Shown piece after piece: positions 19,117 through 28,816 of a stretch of 52,994 nucleotides of DNA. The DNA lies in contig JACUUH010000011.1 in NCBI GenBank assembly GCA_014859375.1, positions 1 to 52,994 on the forward strand. The letters run 5' to 3'. A program made the position numbers and the translations under genes. The first letter of the stretch is position 1; the number at the start of each line of letters is the position of its first letter. The notes beneath the pieces are model-generated. The model was not told the DNA's origin. It made no database searches and saw only the letters and a program-made list of their open reading frames with translations. The DNA comes from Gammaproteobacteria bacterium. Lineage in GTDB: Bacteria > Pseudomonadota > Gammaproteobacteria > Nitrosococcales > Methylophagaceae.

Positions 19117-19497
19117 TTAGTCCTCGCTATAACGAACACATGCACGATCCGTTTCCCAAAGGGTAACGCCTGATACTGTTGCGATATCGTTATTTAGGGT
19201 TATACTCAATTTTTGATAAAAATATTGAGCAATATTTTCTGCTGTCGGGTTAATGACATCGAATGGTGGTATATCGTTCAGATAACGATGATCCAATGTT
19301 TTTGCCAATTCTCGGGTAGCAGTTTTAATGGTTTTAAAGTCCATACCCATGCCATGATCATTAAGTGCAGTGGCAGTGACTTCAACTTCCAATTTCCAAT
19401 TGTGACCATGCATACGGCTACAATCCCCTGGATAGTCCCTTAGGGTATGTGCAGAAGCAAAATCAGCTAAAATTTTTAAGGTATAGGTTGCGCTCAT
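19117..19497 (-). CDS. queD: 6-carboxytetrahydropterin synthase
   Basis: A 126-residue PTPS-fold enzyme. Zinc ligands are H17, H30 and H32 (RMHGHNW). The catalytic residues are C26, D69/H70 (LDHRYLND) and E115 (TLWETDRA). QueD makes 6-carboxy-5,6,7,8-tetrahydropterin from dihydroneopterin triphosphate in the queuosine/preQ0 route. It uses the product of the folE2 gene six bases downstream, so the pair is a coherent pathway. It could also be a general PTPS-like protein, but the QueD residue pattern fits. Confidence 0.93.
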   Translation of the reverse strand: MSATYTLKILADFASAHTLRDYPGDCSRMHGHNWKLEVEVTATALNDHGMGMDFKTIKTATRELAKTLDHRYLNDIPPFDVINPTAENIAQYFYQKLSITLNNDIATVSGVTLWETDRACVRYSED

Positions 19498-19538
19498 AGT
19501 TGACTATTATACTCAGGTATTGCTGTGGTTAACAAATA

Positions 19539-21377
19539 TTATGCCGGAAAATGCTGTTTAACGGTATTAACAATACCGCTTGCATCAAGGCCGCAGTCTG
19601 CTAATTGTTGTTTATGTTCACCGTGGTCAATGAAGTGATCGGGTAAGCCCATAATTGATATCGCTGTTTGACTGCCTATCGACAGCAGATATTCTGCAAC
19701 GGCTGAACCCGCGCCACCCAAGCGTGCATTTTCTTCTATAGTGATAATCAAATCGTGCGATTTGGCGATATGTTTGATTAAATTCTGATCAAGCGGTTTT
19801 ATAAATCGCATGTTTACAACCGTCGCATTAAGCTGCTGAGCGGCATCTAATGCCGGTTGTACCATGCTGCCAAAAGCTAAAATCGCAATTTTTTGACCCT
19901 GACGTTTTAGTTGTGCTTTACCAATTTCGAGTACAGTTAATTCAGGTTCTATCTGGATGCCAATACCTGCACCTCTAGGATAGCGAACAGCAGCGGGACC
20001 AGTATGGTAGTAGCCTGTAGTTAACATTTGACGACATTCATTCTCATCTGCCGGTGCCATCACAATCAAATTGGGGATACAGCGCAAATAACTTAGATCA
20101 AAACTTCCGGCATGGGTTGCCCCATCAGCACCGACTAATCCACCACGATCGATTGCAAATAACACGGGTAGATTTTGTAATGCAACATCATGAATTAATT
20201 GATCATAGGCGCGTTGTAAAAAAGTGGAATAAATGGCAACAACGGGCTTTTTACCTTCACACGCCATACCGGCAGCTAGTGTTACCGAATGTTGTTCTGC
20301 GATGCCAACATCAAAATAGCGATCGGGAAACTGTTCTGAGAATGCATTAAGACCTGAACCATCACACATGGCTGGGGTTATACCGATCAGATCCTTAGAC
20401 TCCTTGGCCATATCACATAACCATTGACCAAAGACGTGGGTATAAGTCGGGCCAGACGGTTTACTGTTGGCAGGGCTGACACCATGAAATTTGCCCGGTT
20501 GCAGTTCAGCCGGTTCATAACCTTTGCCTTTTTTGGTGACGATATGAAGAAATTGAGGCCCTTTACGCTCGCGAAGGTTGGTTAGGGTTGCAATTAAGGT
20601 ATCAAGATCATGACCATCAATTGGCCCGATATAATTGAAACCCATTTCTTCGAATAATGTACCGGGGATCATCATGCCTTTAACATGTTCTTCTGCTCTA
20701 CGAGCAAATTCCCAGGCAGAAGGTAATTTTTCTAATACCTTTTTACTGCCTTCACGGGCTGAAGCATAAAAACTACCAGATAATAATTTAGCCAGATAAT
20801 TCGACATACCACCGACATTTTTAGATATCGACATTTCATTATCATTGAGGATAACTAATAAGTTAGCTTCTAAGTCACCAGCATGTGCCAATGCTTCATA
20901 CGCTTGTCCGGCAGTTAAGGCGCCATCACCAATGATTGCGATCGAATGACGAGGGTCATTGTTGTGCTGAGAGGCAATTGCCATACCTAAAGCGGCACTA
21001 ATTGATGTACTGGAATGCCCAACACCAAAGGCGTCATAATCACTTTCACTACGTTTAGGAAAACCAGATAAGCCACCTGCCTGACGCATGGTGTGCATTT
21101 GATTACGACGACCGGTAAGAATTTTATGAACATAGCTTTGATGGCCGACATCCCATACCAGACGGTCATTAGGCGTATCAAATACATAATGTAAGGCTAA
21201 TGTCAGCTCAATCACACCGAGATTAGATGAAATATGCCCGCCCGTTTGTTGGACACTATTTACAATCAGAGATCTGATTTCTTCAGCTAATTTAGGTAGC
21301 TGTTTCTTATCCAATTGCCGTAAATCGTCAGGACTATTAATGTCGGCAAGGGTGGCATTATCCATATCATTTTTCAT
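19539..21377 (-). CDS. dxs: 1-deoxy-D-xylulose-5-phosphate synthase
   Basis: A 612-residue transketolase-like TPP enzyme (E. coli 620). It has the [15 protein letters not shown] and [13 protein letters not shown] motifs, the TPP-binding GDGALTAGQ ... NDNEMSIS, and a central [15 protein letters not shown]. It makes DXP from pyruvate and glyceraldehyde-3-phosphate, the first step of the MEP isoprenoid pathway. It lies four bases after ispA. The order xseB-ispA-dxs is conserved in gammaproteobacteria, so the three form one operon. ATG at residue 5 is an alternative start. Confidence 0.97.
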   Translation of the reverse strand: MKNDMDNATLADINSPDDLRQLDKKQLPKLAEEIRSLIVNSVQQTGGHISSNLGVIELTLALHYVFDTPNDRLVWDVGHQSYVHKILTGRRNQMHTMRQAGGLSGFPKRSESDYDAFGVGHSSTSISAALGMAIASQHNNDPRHSIAIIGDGALTAGQAYEALAHAGDLEANLLVILNDNEMSISKNVGGMSNYLAKLLSGSFYASAREGSKKVLEKLPSAWEFARRAEEHVKGMMIPGTLFEEMGFNYIGPIDGHDLDTLIATLTNLRERKGPQFLHIVTKKGKGYEPAELQPGKFHGVSPANSKPSGPTYTHVFGQWLCDMAKESKDLIGITPAMCDGSGLNAFSEQFPDRYFDVGIAEQHSVTLAAGMACEGKKPVVAIYSTFLQRAYDQLIHDVALQNLPVLFAIDRGGLVGADGATHAGSFDLSYLRCIPNLIVMAPADENECRQMLTTGYYHTGPAAVRYPRGAGIGIQIEPELTVLEIGKAQLKRQGQKIAILAFGSMVQPALDAAQQLNATVVNMRFIKPLDQNLIKHIAKSHDLIITIEENARLGGAGSAVAEYLLSIGSQTAISIMGLPDHFIDHGEHKQQLADCGLDASGIVNTVKQHFPA

Positions 21378-21381
21378 AATG

Positions 21382-22287
21382 TTAGTGGCTACGTTTCACA
21401 ACAAATTGCGCTAAGGCGGCAAGAATGTGTGTGTCAAAGGCTAAGTCATCAAGCTCGGCAAGTGCGCTATCTATTAAATCAATTGCTTTTTGTTGTGCCA
21501 CATCAAGTCCTAATAATGCAGGGTAGGTCGGTTTATTTAAACTCATATCTGCGCCTTGGGTTTTGCCCAATGTGTCAGTATCTGCAATCACATCCAGCAC
21601 ATCATCTTGTACTTGAAATGCTAAGCCGATGGCTTGCGCGTAATTATCTAATTTAGTCAAAGTAGATTGATCGGTATGTTTTGATGCTAAGGCACCTAGT
21701 CGTACACTTGCACGAATTAACGCCCCTGTTTTTAATTCATGCATTTTTTGTAATGCATCTAAACTCAGTTGCTGACCGACAGATTCTAAATCAATCGCTT
21801 GCCCGCCTGCCATACCAAAAACACCAGACTGTACCGCCAAGGTTTTAACCATGTTACTTTGTTGAAGCGGAGATAACTGGTCAGAACACAATACATCAAA
21901 CGCTAAAGATTGTAATGCATCGCCAACTAATAAAGCGGTTGCTTCGTTATAGGCTTTATGACAGCTTGGGCGACCGCGGCGTAAATCATCATCGTCCATG
22001 ATCGGCATATCATCATGTACTAAAGAATAAGCATGGATCATTTCAACGGCAGAAGCGGGGGGATCAAGTAAGCTTAAATCAGCGTTTAACGCTTCACCAG
22101 TGGCATAAACTAATAATGCACGTAAACGTTTGCCACCACCTAAGGTTGAATAGCGCATCGCTTCAAGTAATTGAGCTGATGTTTTATTCGGAGTGTGGTC
22201 ACTTTCAGGAATGTGTTTGGAAAGTACGTTTTCAATACGTTGCTGGCGCTGTTGCATCCAGACTGTAAGGCTAAAACCTGCTATCAC
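21382..22287 (-). CDS. ispA: Farnesyl diphosphate synthase
   Basis: A 301-residue polyprenyl synthase. It has the first aspartate-rich motif [10 protein letters not shown] (about 92-101) and the second DDVLD in [29 protein letters not shown] matches IspA well. It condenses IPP with DMAPP and GPP to FPP for quinone and cell-wall lipid carriers. The frame starts at GTG 22287, overlapping the xseB TGA (GTGA), a coupled arrangement. ATG at residue 11 (22257) would give 291 residues and is equally possible because neither has a clear Shine-Dalgarno. Confidence 0.95.
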   Translation of the reverse strand: MIAGFSLTVWMQQRQQRIENVLSKHIPESDHTPNKTSAQLLEAMRYSTLGGGKRLRALLVYATGEALNADLSLLDPPASAVEMIHAYSLVHDDMPIMDDDDLRRGRPSCHKAYNEATALLVGDALQSLAFDVLCSDQLSPLQQSNMVKTLAVQSGVFGMAGGQAIDLESVGQQLSLDALQKMHELKTGALIRASVRLGALASKHTDQSTLTKLDNYAQAIGLAFQVQDDVLDVIADTDTLGKTQGADMSLNKPTYPALLGLDVAQQKAIDLIDSALAELDDLAFDTHILAALAQFVVKRSH

Positions 22288-22529
22288 GATTCAGACATAT
22301 TTGGGTCAAAATCCACCAAGTTTGATTGGCCGGATTGCTGTATTAACATTTGAACTTTCTGTTGTGCTGATTGCAAGGCTTCTTGACAATCACGCGTCAG
22401 CAAAACGCCACTTTCATAGAGTTTAAGTGATTCTTCAAGGCTAATATCACCTTGTTCAAGACGCTCTACTAACGATTCCAGCTCTGCGACAGCTGCTTCA
22501 TAATCGAGTTTTTTCTTTTTTGCTACCAT
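22284..22529 (-). CDS. xseB: Exodeoxyribonuclease VII small subunit
   Basis: An 81-residue helical protein, the normal length. The sequence DYEAAVAELESLVERLEQGD and SLEESLKLYESGVLL is the XseB signature. It assembles in several copies with XseA to degrade single-stranded DNA in both directions. It overlaps ispA by four bases and leads the xseB-ispA-dxs operon. A TATAAT -10-like hexamer is found on the minus strand at 22563-22568. Confidence 0.96.
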   Translation of the reverse strand: MVAKKKKLDYEAAVAELESLVERLEQGDISLEESLKLYESGVLLTRDCQEALQSAQQKVQMLIQQSGQSNLVDFDPNMSES

Positions 22530-22562
22530 GACGGTCTCTAACCAAAAATCGAGTTAGTACCT

Positions 22563-22568
22563 ATTATA
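22563..22568 (-). promoter_or_regulatory. Possible -10 element for xseB-ispA-dxs
   Basis: Reads TATAAT on the minus strand, 33 bases upstream of the xseB ATG, inside the near-palindrome CCTATTATAGG. No clear -35 at 17 bases. Confidence 0.35.
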
Positions 22569-22655
22569 GGTTAATCGTCGTATTATTGCCTGCTGGATTG
22601 TTTGTGACATAAGCTTTAGGCTGTTAGCGTTTTATTAGCGATTTTAAAATCAATT

Positions 22656-23588
22656 ATGCAAAGAATTATTCGAGGTTTACACAATTTACCATCGCGGCCA
22701 ACTGGCTGTGTTGCCACTATTGGTAACTTTGATGGGATCCACCTTGGACATCAGGCTGTGTTAAGCCAATTGGCGATGAAAGGCGATACGCTTGGATTGC
22801 CAGCGGTAGTTATTACATTTGAACCTCAACCGAATGAGTTCTTTGCGCCAGATAACGCGCCAGCACGATTATGTCGTTTTCGTGAAAAAGTCGAAGCACT
22901 GCGTTGTTATTCAATTCAACAGCTCTGTGTTCTACGTTTTGATAAAAAACTGGCCAATATGACCGCTGATACGTTTATTAAGCGTTTGTTAGTTCAAGGT
23001 TTAAATGTGCGTTATTTAGTGGTGGGTGACGATTTTAAGTTTGGTAAGGACCGACAAGGTGACTTTGCGTTATTACAACAAGCTGGCAAACAACATGGTT
23101 TTCAAGTGGTTAATATGCATACCTTTGCCATTGAACAAAAACGTGTTAGCAGTACGCGTATTCGTAAAGCTCTGGCAGCGGGTGATTTAATTATGGCAGA
23201 AAAATTACTCGGTCGTCCGTTTCGGATGAGTGGTCGTGTTGCGCATGGCGATAAACGTGGTCGCACCTTGGGCTTTCCGACTGCGAACATTCATTTACAT
23301 CGACACAAAGTACCTTTGAACGGAGTTTATGCAGTTCAACTGTTTGGTATCGAAGGCGAACCGATTCAGGGTGTGGCTAACATTGGACTAAGACCAACCG
23401 TGGGTGCTGAAAAAGCATTACTAGAAGTGCATTTGTTCGATTTTAATCGGGATATTTATGGCGAACATGTACAAGTACATTTCTTACATAAATTACGAGA
23501 TGAGCAAAAGTTTGATGGATTGGATAGTTTGATCAAACAAATCCAATCAGATTGTCAGCAAGCAAAGCACTATTTTGCTAAAAGTTAA
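22656..23588 (+). CDS. ribF: Bifunctional riboflavin kinase / FAD synthetase
   Basis: A 310-residue protein with two domains. The N-terminal FAD synthetase (about 1-180) has the nucleotidyltransferase motif GNFDGIHLGHQ and FKFGKDRQGD. The C-terminal riboflavin kinase (about 185-305) has HGDKRGRTLGFPTANI. It makes FMN and then FAD from riboflavin and ATP. In many gammaproteobacteria ribF sits with ileS and lspA, but here it stands between divergent xseB and the convergent HExxH gene. No Shine-Dalgarno is strong, and the ATG at 22656 gives the usual family N-terminus. Confidence 0.97.
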   Translation: MQRIIRGLHNLPSRPTGCVATIGNFDGIHLGHQAVLSQLAMKGDTLGLPAVVITFEPQPNEFFAPDNAPARLCRFREKVEALRCYSIQQLCVLRFDKKLANMTADTFIKRLLVQGLNVRYLVVGDDFKFGKDRQGDFALLQQAGKQHGFQVVNMHTFAIEQKRVSSTRIRKALAAGDLIMAEKLLGRPFRMSGRVAHGDKRGRTLGFPTANIHLHRHKVPLNGVYAVQLFGIEGEPIQGVANIGLRPTVGAEKALLEVHLFDFNRDIYGEHVQVHFLHKLRDEQKFDGLDSLIKQIQSDCQQAKHYFAKS

Positions 23589-23599
23589 GGTTAATCAAA

Positions 23600-24118
23600 T
23601 CATTGGCGACAATGCCATGTTGGCAATTGTTCAATATCAATAATATGGTGTGATTGTAGCCATTGTCGGGCGTCATCAGCATCGTGTTCAAACCATGCTT
23701 TAGCACTGCCCAGTCTGAAGGTGTAACCCCAGCGATCCATATCAATCATCATCCGTTCTCTACCGACGTTGGGTAGAATGTCAGCAAGTAGTATTTGTAA
23801 ATAGCAGACACCATTTTCTTCGTCATAATCACCTTCGGCATCGGTATCGAGTTTGGCGCGACGTTGTGGATCCATACAAATATAGTGACAGGCTTCATGC
23901 AAAGCTGAATGCACAGGGGTGTCATGGCGTAATAACAGTTTATTACGAATTAAGCCGGCTTCACGTTCGCCAAAGAAACTGCCTGAGATGGTTTGATTAT
24001 CAGCCACATGCTCAATTTCAATGCCGTAAGGTTTGAGTAATTTAGCAAGTTGTATTTGGCGCTCGGCATTGCAATTTAAGACATTGGTTGAATCAGACAC
24101 GCCTTGCATCACCGACAA
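23600..24118 (-). CDS. Predicted small zinc metalloprotein with an HExxH motif
   Basis: A 172-residue protein with no signal peptide. The segment SALHEACHYICM carries H74-E75-x-x-H78, the zincin motif. A conserved-looking acidic stretch follows (DAEGDYDEENG), where E101 or E102 could serve as a third ligand as in gluzincins, and the C-terminal region is Trp- and His-rich. I do not recognise a named family, and a protease activity is only a motif-based guess. The start overlaps tcdA by 26 bases, which suggests coupled expression. An internal ATG at 24109 is an alternative start. Confidence 0.7.
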   Translation of the reverse strand: MSVMQGVSDSTNVLNCNAERQIQLAKLLKPYGIEIEHVADNQTISGSFFGEREAGLIRNKLLLRHDTPVHSALHEACHYICMDPQRRAKLDTDAEGDYDEENGVCYLQILLADILPNVGRERMMIDMDRWGYTFRLGSAKAWFEHDADDARQWLQSHHIIDIEQLPTWHCRQ

Positions 24119-24830
24119 TGTGGTTAATCACCATACCCGCTAAGGTAAGACCAAAGATAGAAGGCATATAGCTAACGGTGCCATTAACAGCCCGAGGGCG
24201 ACCACGGCCGACGGCTTCTGGTGGTAATGGTGGTAGTGGTGATTCAAGTGAATACACAGTTTGAATACCTCGACCAACACCACGTCTACGTAAATGACCG
24301 CGTAATTGTTTAGCCAATTTACAGATTGACGTATCTAATAAATCCCCGGTTCTGACTTGGGTCGGATCAAGTTTGCCACCGGCACCCATGCTGGAGAACG
24401 TTGCTTGTTTATTTCGCCAAGCTGTTTCAATTAAGGTGGTTTTGCTACTCATACTATCAATGGCATCAATCACTGCATCATAAGGATGAGCAAGTAAGTC
24501 TGGAATGGTGTCAGGTGTAAGAAACGCTTTGATAATAGTAATGTGGCACTCAGGATTGATATCACCAATGCGTTCTGCCATGACCTCTGCTTTTGACATA
24601 CCAACAGTTGAGTTTAATGCGACTAATTGGCGATTAGTATTCGAGCTTGAAACTACATCATGATCGACTAATGTCATTTGACCAACGCCCATTCTTGCTA
24701 GTGCTTCAGCGGTAAATGAGCCAACACCACCGATACCCGCCAGAAAGATATGACTGTTTTGCAGGCGCGCAATGCCTTGGTCACCTATTAAGATATGAGT
24801 ACGTTCAAACAGCGGATTAATTTTAGTCAT
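24093..24830 (-). CDS. tcdA: tRNA threonylcarbamoyladenosine dehydratase
   Basis: A 245-residue E1-like protein (E. coli TcdA/CsdL 268). The ATP-binding GIGGVGSFTAEALAR motif (about 32-46) is near the N-terminus, followed by VDHDVVSSSNTNRQ and DAIDSMSSKTTLI. TcdA cyclises t6A37 to ct6A37 in tRNAs in an ATP-dependent step, with CsdA/CsdE as sulfur partners in E. coli. Its 3' end overlaps the HExxH gene by 26 bases. It is separated from tgpA by 82 bases containing a hairpin. Confidence 0.93.
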   Translation of the reverse strand: MTKINPLFERTHILIGDQGIARLQNSHIFLAGIGGVGSFTAEALARMGVGQMTLVDHDVVSSSNTNRQLVALNSTVGMSKAEVMAERIGDINPECHITIIKAFLTPDTIPDLLAHPYDAVIDAIDSMSSKTTLIETAWRNKQATFSSMGAGGKLDPTQVRTGDLLDTSICKLAKQLRGHLRRRGVGRGIQTVYSLESPLPPLPPEAVGRGRPRAVNGTVSYMPSIFGLTLAGMVINHIVGDARRV

Positions 24831-24890
24831 AACTCTGTGTCAAGCAGTTGATTTAAACTGCGTATTTTAGCTTATTAGTTAATCTAAAGA

Positions 24891-24910
24891 CATGATTCTA
24901 TTGAATCATG
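24891..24910 (-). terminator. Hairpin just downstream of tgpA, possible terminator
   Basis: CATGATTC (24891-24898) pairs exactly with GAATCATG (24903-24910) around a TATT loop, two bases after the tgpA stop. The minus-strand flank TCTTTAG is only weakly T-rich, so termination is uncertain. Confidence 0.45.
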
Positions 24911-24912
24911 AG

Positions 24913-26901
24913 TCAGTTTGACGCTGTAAATTTGAATTGCTTGATTGCGAGGCGTAGATCTGACACCGAGACTGTTTGTTTACCAAAGTGGAGATTGATG
25001 TAAAGCTCGGTAATATGATCAATCTGCTGACTAAGGTGAGGATAATGTTGTTTTAATGCCGTAGCAAAATCAAGCGGGCCTTGTTGTTTGGGTCTGACAC
25101 AGCCAGCACGTGCCGCTTTTTTACAAAAAGTAGAATAGAGTTGTGATACCGGATCATAGTGTGGGCGATGGTAAAACAAATAAAAACTAATCATTAATGA
25201 CATTAATACAAAGCCCATTGCCAGCCATAAAGCCATAGTTTGCCAATCAGGTTTAGTCATACCGATCTTTTGTAGAAATTCTTTTTGCAGTTCAGGCCCA
25301 TAAGCCAAAATCCATTGATTCCATGCATTATCAAACGCATCCCAATTATTGCGAATGGCTTGCCAGAGATCGATAAGTTGTCGACTATTTGCCATTAATA
25401 ACGGAGTATTAAATCCTTCTGGCATGATCGTGCTGATACCGTGGTCAATACGCTGTGGTGATACTGCTGCGGTTGGATCGATGCGGATCCAGCCTTGGTC
25501 TTGCAACCATACTTCAACCCAGGCATGGGCATCGCGTTGACGAACGACTAAAAAGCCATCAACAGGATTTATTTCTCCACCGAGATAACCGGTAACAATA
25601 CGTGCTGGCACATCGGCAGCACGCATCAACACTGTAAAACTGGCAGCATAATGTTCACAAAAGCCACGTCGACTTTCAAATAAAAAGCGGTCAATGCTGT
25701 CCCCCGTTAATACGGGTGGGGTGAGCGTGTAATAAAAGTCATTTTGATTGAAATAAGCTAAGGCTTTGTTAATAAGTTCAGCCGGTTGCGAGCTTTGTTG
25801 CAGCCAGGTCTGAGCAAGTTGTCTGGTTCTTGGGTGTAACTTGTCTGGCAGTTGCAGTGCATTATTAATAGCGTCATCTTGTTTAGGGTTTAAGTTAAAT
25901 TGGGTATAAGACCTTAAACGAATTTTTTGGCGTTGATTGATTGGTTTGATGCTACGTAACTGACCATCATAGGTGTAGTGGCTGGCAGGTGTTAGCGGCA
26001 GTTCGCCAGGGAAATCAAGTGCAAATAACCAGCGTTTATTATGAGGTTCAAGTGTTATGGTGTAGGAGTATTCGTCTCCACTAGTAGTGAAATCGGGGCG
26101 GCTCGACATTAAATAGCGCTTATTCAACTCTGTCCATGTGGTGCCATCTGTTTGCCATAACACAGGGCCTCGCCAGTATAGCTGTGATTGAGCAGGAATT
26201 TGGTCGTTAAATTTAACGCGAAAGGCAATTTCATCCGATAAAATCAGTTGGCTAATTTTGCCCAAAGTCATGCTGTCATCTATGCCCGATTTGCCAGAAT
26301 GAGCATCTTGCGGTAAGCCCCAGAGAGGCCCTGCGATACGAGGGAATAAAACAAATAGCAACAGCATTAAAGGGATGGCTTGTAATAACATCGAACTAGC
26401 CAGTTTGATTAGCCCTTTATTGGATAAAGACTTTTTGCTGTCATTTAAGCTAATCAAGCTGGCGGTCATAATGATCACAACAATAAACATCAGTAGTGCT
26501 GTTGGAATAGTTTGTGAATAAAAGAAGTTGGTCACGACCAAAAAATAGCCAAGAAAACAGCTGATGTAATAATCACGGTGATGTCGAATTTCGACTACTT
26601 TTAAGCTAAGCATTACCGTGAGCAAGGCGACACCTGCATCACGACCAATGAAGTTACCATAACTGATAAACAGCAATACGAATGCGATGCCGGCGATGGC
26701 AAGATGAATTAGTTTGAACGCTGAAAGTTGCTTTGTTGGCAAAGGCCATAAATGCCGAATTGCCATTATCCGCCAAAAAATCATGGCAATGAAAATGATG
26801 GCAACCCAAATAGGTTGATAGATAAAATGAGGTAACGCACCGAGACTTAGTCCCGCCATTAACCACAATAAAGACGTATTGGATGGTTGAGGCTTATTCA
26901 T
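24913..26901 (-). CDS. tgpA: Transglutaminase TgpA-type membrane protein
   Basis: A 662-residue protein with a cluster of membrane helices in the first ~190 residues (DUF3488). A periplasmic transglutaminase-like domain follows, with Cys415 in RRGFCEHYAAS, His in DAHAWVEVWL and Asp in IRIDPTAAV. One more helix and a C-terminal DUF4129 tail follow. TgpA of Pseudomonas aeruginosa is an essential membrane transglutaminase. Its substrate is not firmly known. I prefer ATG 26901 (MNKPQPSN) to the upstream start at 26958, as this overlaps the DUF58 stop by only eight bases. It closes the moxR-DUF58-tgpA operon. Confidence 0.9.
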   Translation of the reverse strand: MNKPQPSNTSLLWLMAGLSLGALPHFIYQPIWVAIIFIAMIFWRIMAIRHLWPLPTKQLSAFKLIHLAIAGIAFVLLFISYGNFIGRDAGVALLTVMLSLKVVEIRHHRDYYISCFLGYFLVVTNFFYSQTIPTALLMFIVVIIMTASLISLNDSKKSLSNKGLIKLASSMLLQAIPLMLLLFVLFPRIAGPLWGLPQDAHSGKSGIDDSMTLGKISQLILSDEIAFRVKFNDQIPAQSQLYWRGPVLWQTDGTTWTELNKRYLMSSRPDFTTSGDEYSYTITLEPHNKRWLFALDFPGELPLTPASHYTYDGQLRSIKPINQRQKIRLRSYTQFNLNPKQDDAINNALQLPDKLHPRTRQLAQTWLQQSSQPAELINKALAYFNQNDFYYTLTPPVLTGDSIDRFLFESRRGFCEHYAASFTVLMRAADVPARIVTGYLGGEINPVDGFLVVRQRDAHAWVEVWLQDQGWIRIDPTAAVSPQRIDHGISTIMPEGFNTPLLMANSRQLIDLWQAIRNNWDAFDNAWNQWILAYGPELQKEFLQKIGMTKPDWQTMALWLAMGFVLMSLMISFYLFYHRPHYDPVSQLYSTFCKKAARAGCVRPKQQGPLDFATALKQHYPHLSQQIDHITELYINLHFGKQTVSVSDLRLAIKQFKFTASN

Positions 26902-27865
26902 TATCAAATAATGCCAAAGCAGATAGACAATGATGACGATGGCCATCACCATAGCCATAACTAACCAAGGTATTGGGTAAGCTTAGACCATAATCAATTC
27001 CTGCTTCATCGGCTTGCAAAATCCATTTGCATAGTTGTGATAATCGGGCTTCATGATCGGCAAGTTGTGAAACTGCATCCCAAGATAACATCAACTGACT
27101 GCCTTGGTAGCCTGTAAATTGTTTAATTCGTAATACATCATCGCGAGCTAATGCCTTCCAGGCAATGGAACCAAGTGGATCGCCAGAGCGATAGGTATTT
27201 AAACCTGAAAAATCATCATTACCTTTTTGCGTTGGATCTGTTATCTGATCACCAGAATCTTTTGATAGAGGCAAGGCTAATGCCCCCAAAGGTTGTGGAT
27301 AAACCAGCGCTTTGGTATCGCTAGTGAAGTAACTCCATGTGTTAAACAAGCCCAGAGGAAACTGACTTGCAATACGGATTTGTCCTAATGATTGATAACC
27401 ACGTCGTAGGCTTGGAACAGGACAATGTACTGTGATTGTTGCACCCGCTTTTAACTGTGCAATGGTGACATTATGAGCGAAACCACCTAAGCGCTTGAAC
27501 AGATTCCATGAGCGTGATTTAGACGGTTTACTGCTGAGTTCTATCTGATAGCTGGTGCGACGACAACGATTTTCAAACAGTAGATTAAAGTTGATGGCTT
27601 GGCCTGCAAATACGGGGTTAGCATAGCCATTTATCAATTCGATTTTTGCGACATTGCGATAACTGTGATGCATGGCAACCCAGCCCATACTCGCGAGTAA
27701 AAAACACAGGATGTGACCAAGACTATTACTGTAGTTGATCGCACCTAATAAAATCAGGATTAGAAAACCAGCATAAATAAAGCCAAATCGTGTTGGAATA
27801 ATAAATACCCGACGGCGACGAACAGCATTTAGTCGTTGATAAAGTTGGCTAAGATACTGCGTCAT
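26894..27865 (-). CDS. DUF58 domain protein
   Basis: A 323-residue protein. Two hydrophobic segments at about 25-65 anchor it in the inner membrane, followed by a cytoplasmic beta domain and the DUF58 signature (FSGLNTYRSGDPLGSIAWKA). DUF58 proteins are von Willebrand A-like and almost always found with MoxR ATPases. The role is believed to be protein assembly or maturation, not proven. It follows moxR by five bases and overlaps tgpA by eight. A Bat-type VWA gene is not present beside it. Confidence 0.9.
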   Translation of the reverse strand: MTQYLSQLYQRLNAVRRRRVFIIPTRFGFIYAGFLILILLGAINYSNSLGHILCFLLASMGWVAMHHSYRNVAKIELINGYANPVFAGQAINFNLLFENRCRRTSYQIELSSKPSKSRSWNLFKRLGGFAHNVTIAQLKAGATITVHCPVPSLRRGYQSLGQIRIASQFPLGLFNTWSYFTSDTKALVYPQPLGALALPLSKDSGDQITDPTQKGNDDFSGLNTYRSGDPLGSIAWKALARDDVLRIKQFTGYQGSQLMLSWDAVSQLADHEARLSQLCKWILQADEAGIDYGLSLPNTLVSYGYGDGHRHHCLSALALFDNE

Positions 27866-27870
27866 GATAG

Positions 27871-28782
27871 TTATGGAATGGCAATAGCATTAATCAGATC
27901 AGTAATGAAGTCACCATTAGCATTGTCTACCCGAAGATGGAGGCGATGAGCGATCACATTGGGTAAAACGGCTTGCACATCTTCTGGTAATACCTGCTGA
28001 TGGTGTGCAATTAATGCCCATGCTTGCGCTGCTCGTAATAAGGCAATGCCTGCCCGTGGTGATAAGCCATAGACAAACTGACCCGAATCACGGGTGTAGG
28101 CTAAGATCGTTTGAATATAATCAATCAAGGCGGATGAAACATGTACTTTGCTGACGGCATCTTGTAAGACCTTTAATTGATCTGAATTGATGGCGGCGGT
28201 TAGATCATGCACTAATTGCCGACGGTCTTGCCCTAATAATAATTCACGTTCTGCTTGTGCGTCAGGATAGCCCAATTCAATTCGCATTAAGAAGCGATCA
28301 AGTTGGGATTCTGGCAGTGGAAACGTACCAATTTGATTGGACGGGTTTTGGGTGGCGATGATGAAAAAGGGCTCGGGTAAATCGTAGGTTTGGTTTTCTA
28401 TAGTGATTTGATGTTCTTCCATTGCCTCTAATAAGGCACTTTGAGTGCGTGGTGTGGCACGATTAACCTCATCAGCTAAGATCAATTGGGTAAATATTGG
28501 ACCTTTATGAAGGCTGAATTCGTGGGTGTCACGATTAAAAATGGCTACACCTAAAATATCAGCCGGCAGCATGTCACTGGTGAATTGGATACGTTGAAAA
28601 CTCAAACCAAGTGTTTTGGCCAAGGTATGAGCCAAGGTTGTTTTACCAACACCGGGCAGATCTTCAATTAATAAATGGCCACCTGCCAATAAACAGCTCA
28701 AAGCAAGTTTCACAGGGGTCTTTTTCCCAACAATAACAGCATTGATCGCGTTTAAAATATGTTCGATGTCGTTGTGCGGCAT
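27871..28782 (-). CDS. MoxR-family AAA+ ATPase
   Basis: A 303-residue AAA ATPase with Walker A DLPGVGKTTLA (41-51) and a Walker B-like LILADEVNR near residue 105. The sensor and arginine-finger region around IATQNPSNQIGTFPLPESQLDRF is typical of MoxR. MoxR ATPases act as chaperones for metal or protein maturation of their operon partners. Here it leads the DUF58 and tgpA genes and follows tatD after 34 bases, so it may be read from the tatD promoter. The gap contains a perfect palindrome GAATGATCATTC (28798-28809). Confidence 0.95.
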   Translation of the reverse strand: MPHNDIEHILNAINAVIVGKKTPVKLALSCLLAGGHLLIEDLPGVGKTTLAHTLAKTLGLSFQRIQFTSDMLPADILGVAIFNRDTHEFSLHKGPIFTQLILADEVNRATPRTQSALLEAMEEHQITIENQTYDLPEPFFIIATQNPSNQIGTFPLPESQLDRFLMRIELGYPDAQAERELLLGQDRRQLVHDLTAAINSDQLKVLQDAVSKVHVSSALIDYIQTILAYTRDSGQFVYGLSPRAGIALLRAAQAWALIAHHQQVLPEDVQAVLPNVIAHRLHLRVDNANGDFITDLINAIAIP

Positions 28783-28816
28783 GCAGCTTTCCTTTAAGAA
28801 TGATCATTCCATTAGG

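Noticed and set aside
24899-24902. Full terminator after tgpA
   Set aside because: The stem is good, but there is no T-run, so it is listed only as a possible terminator.
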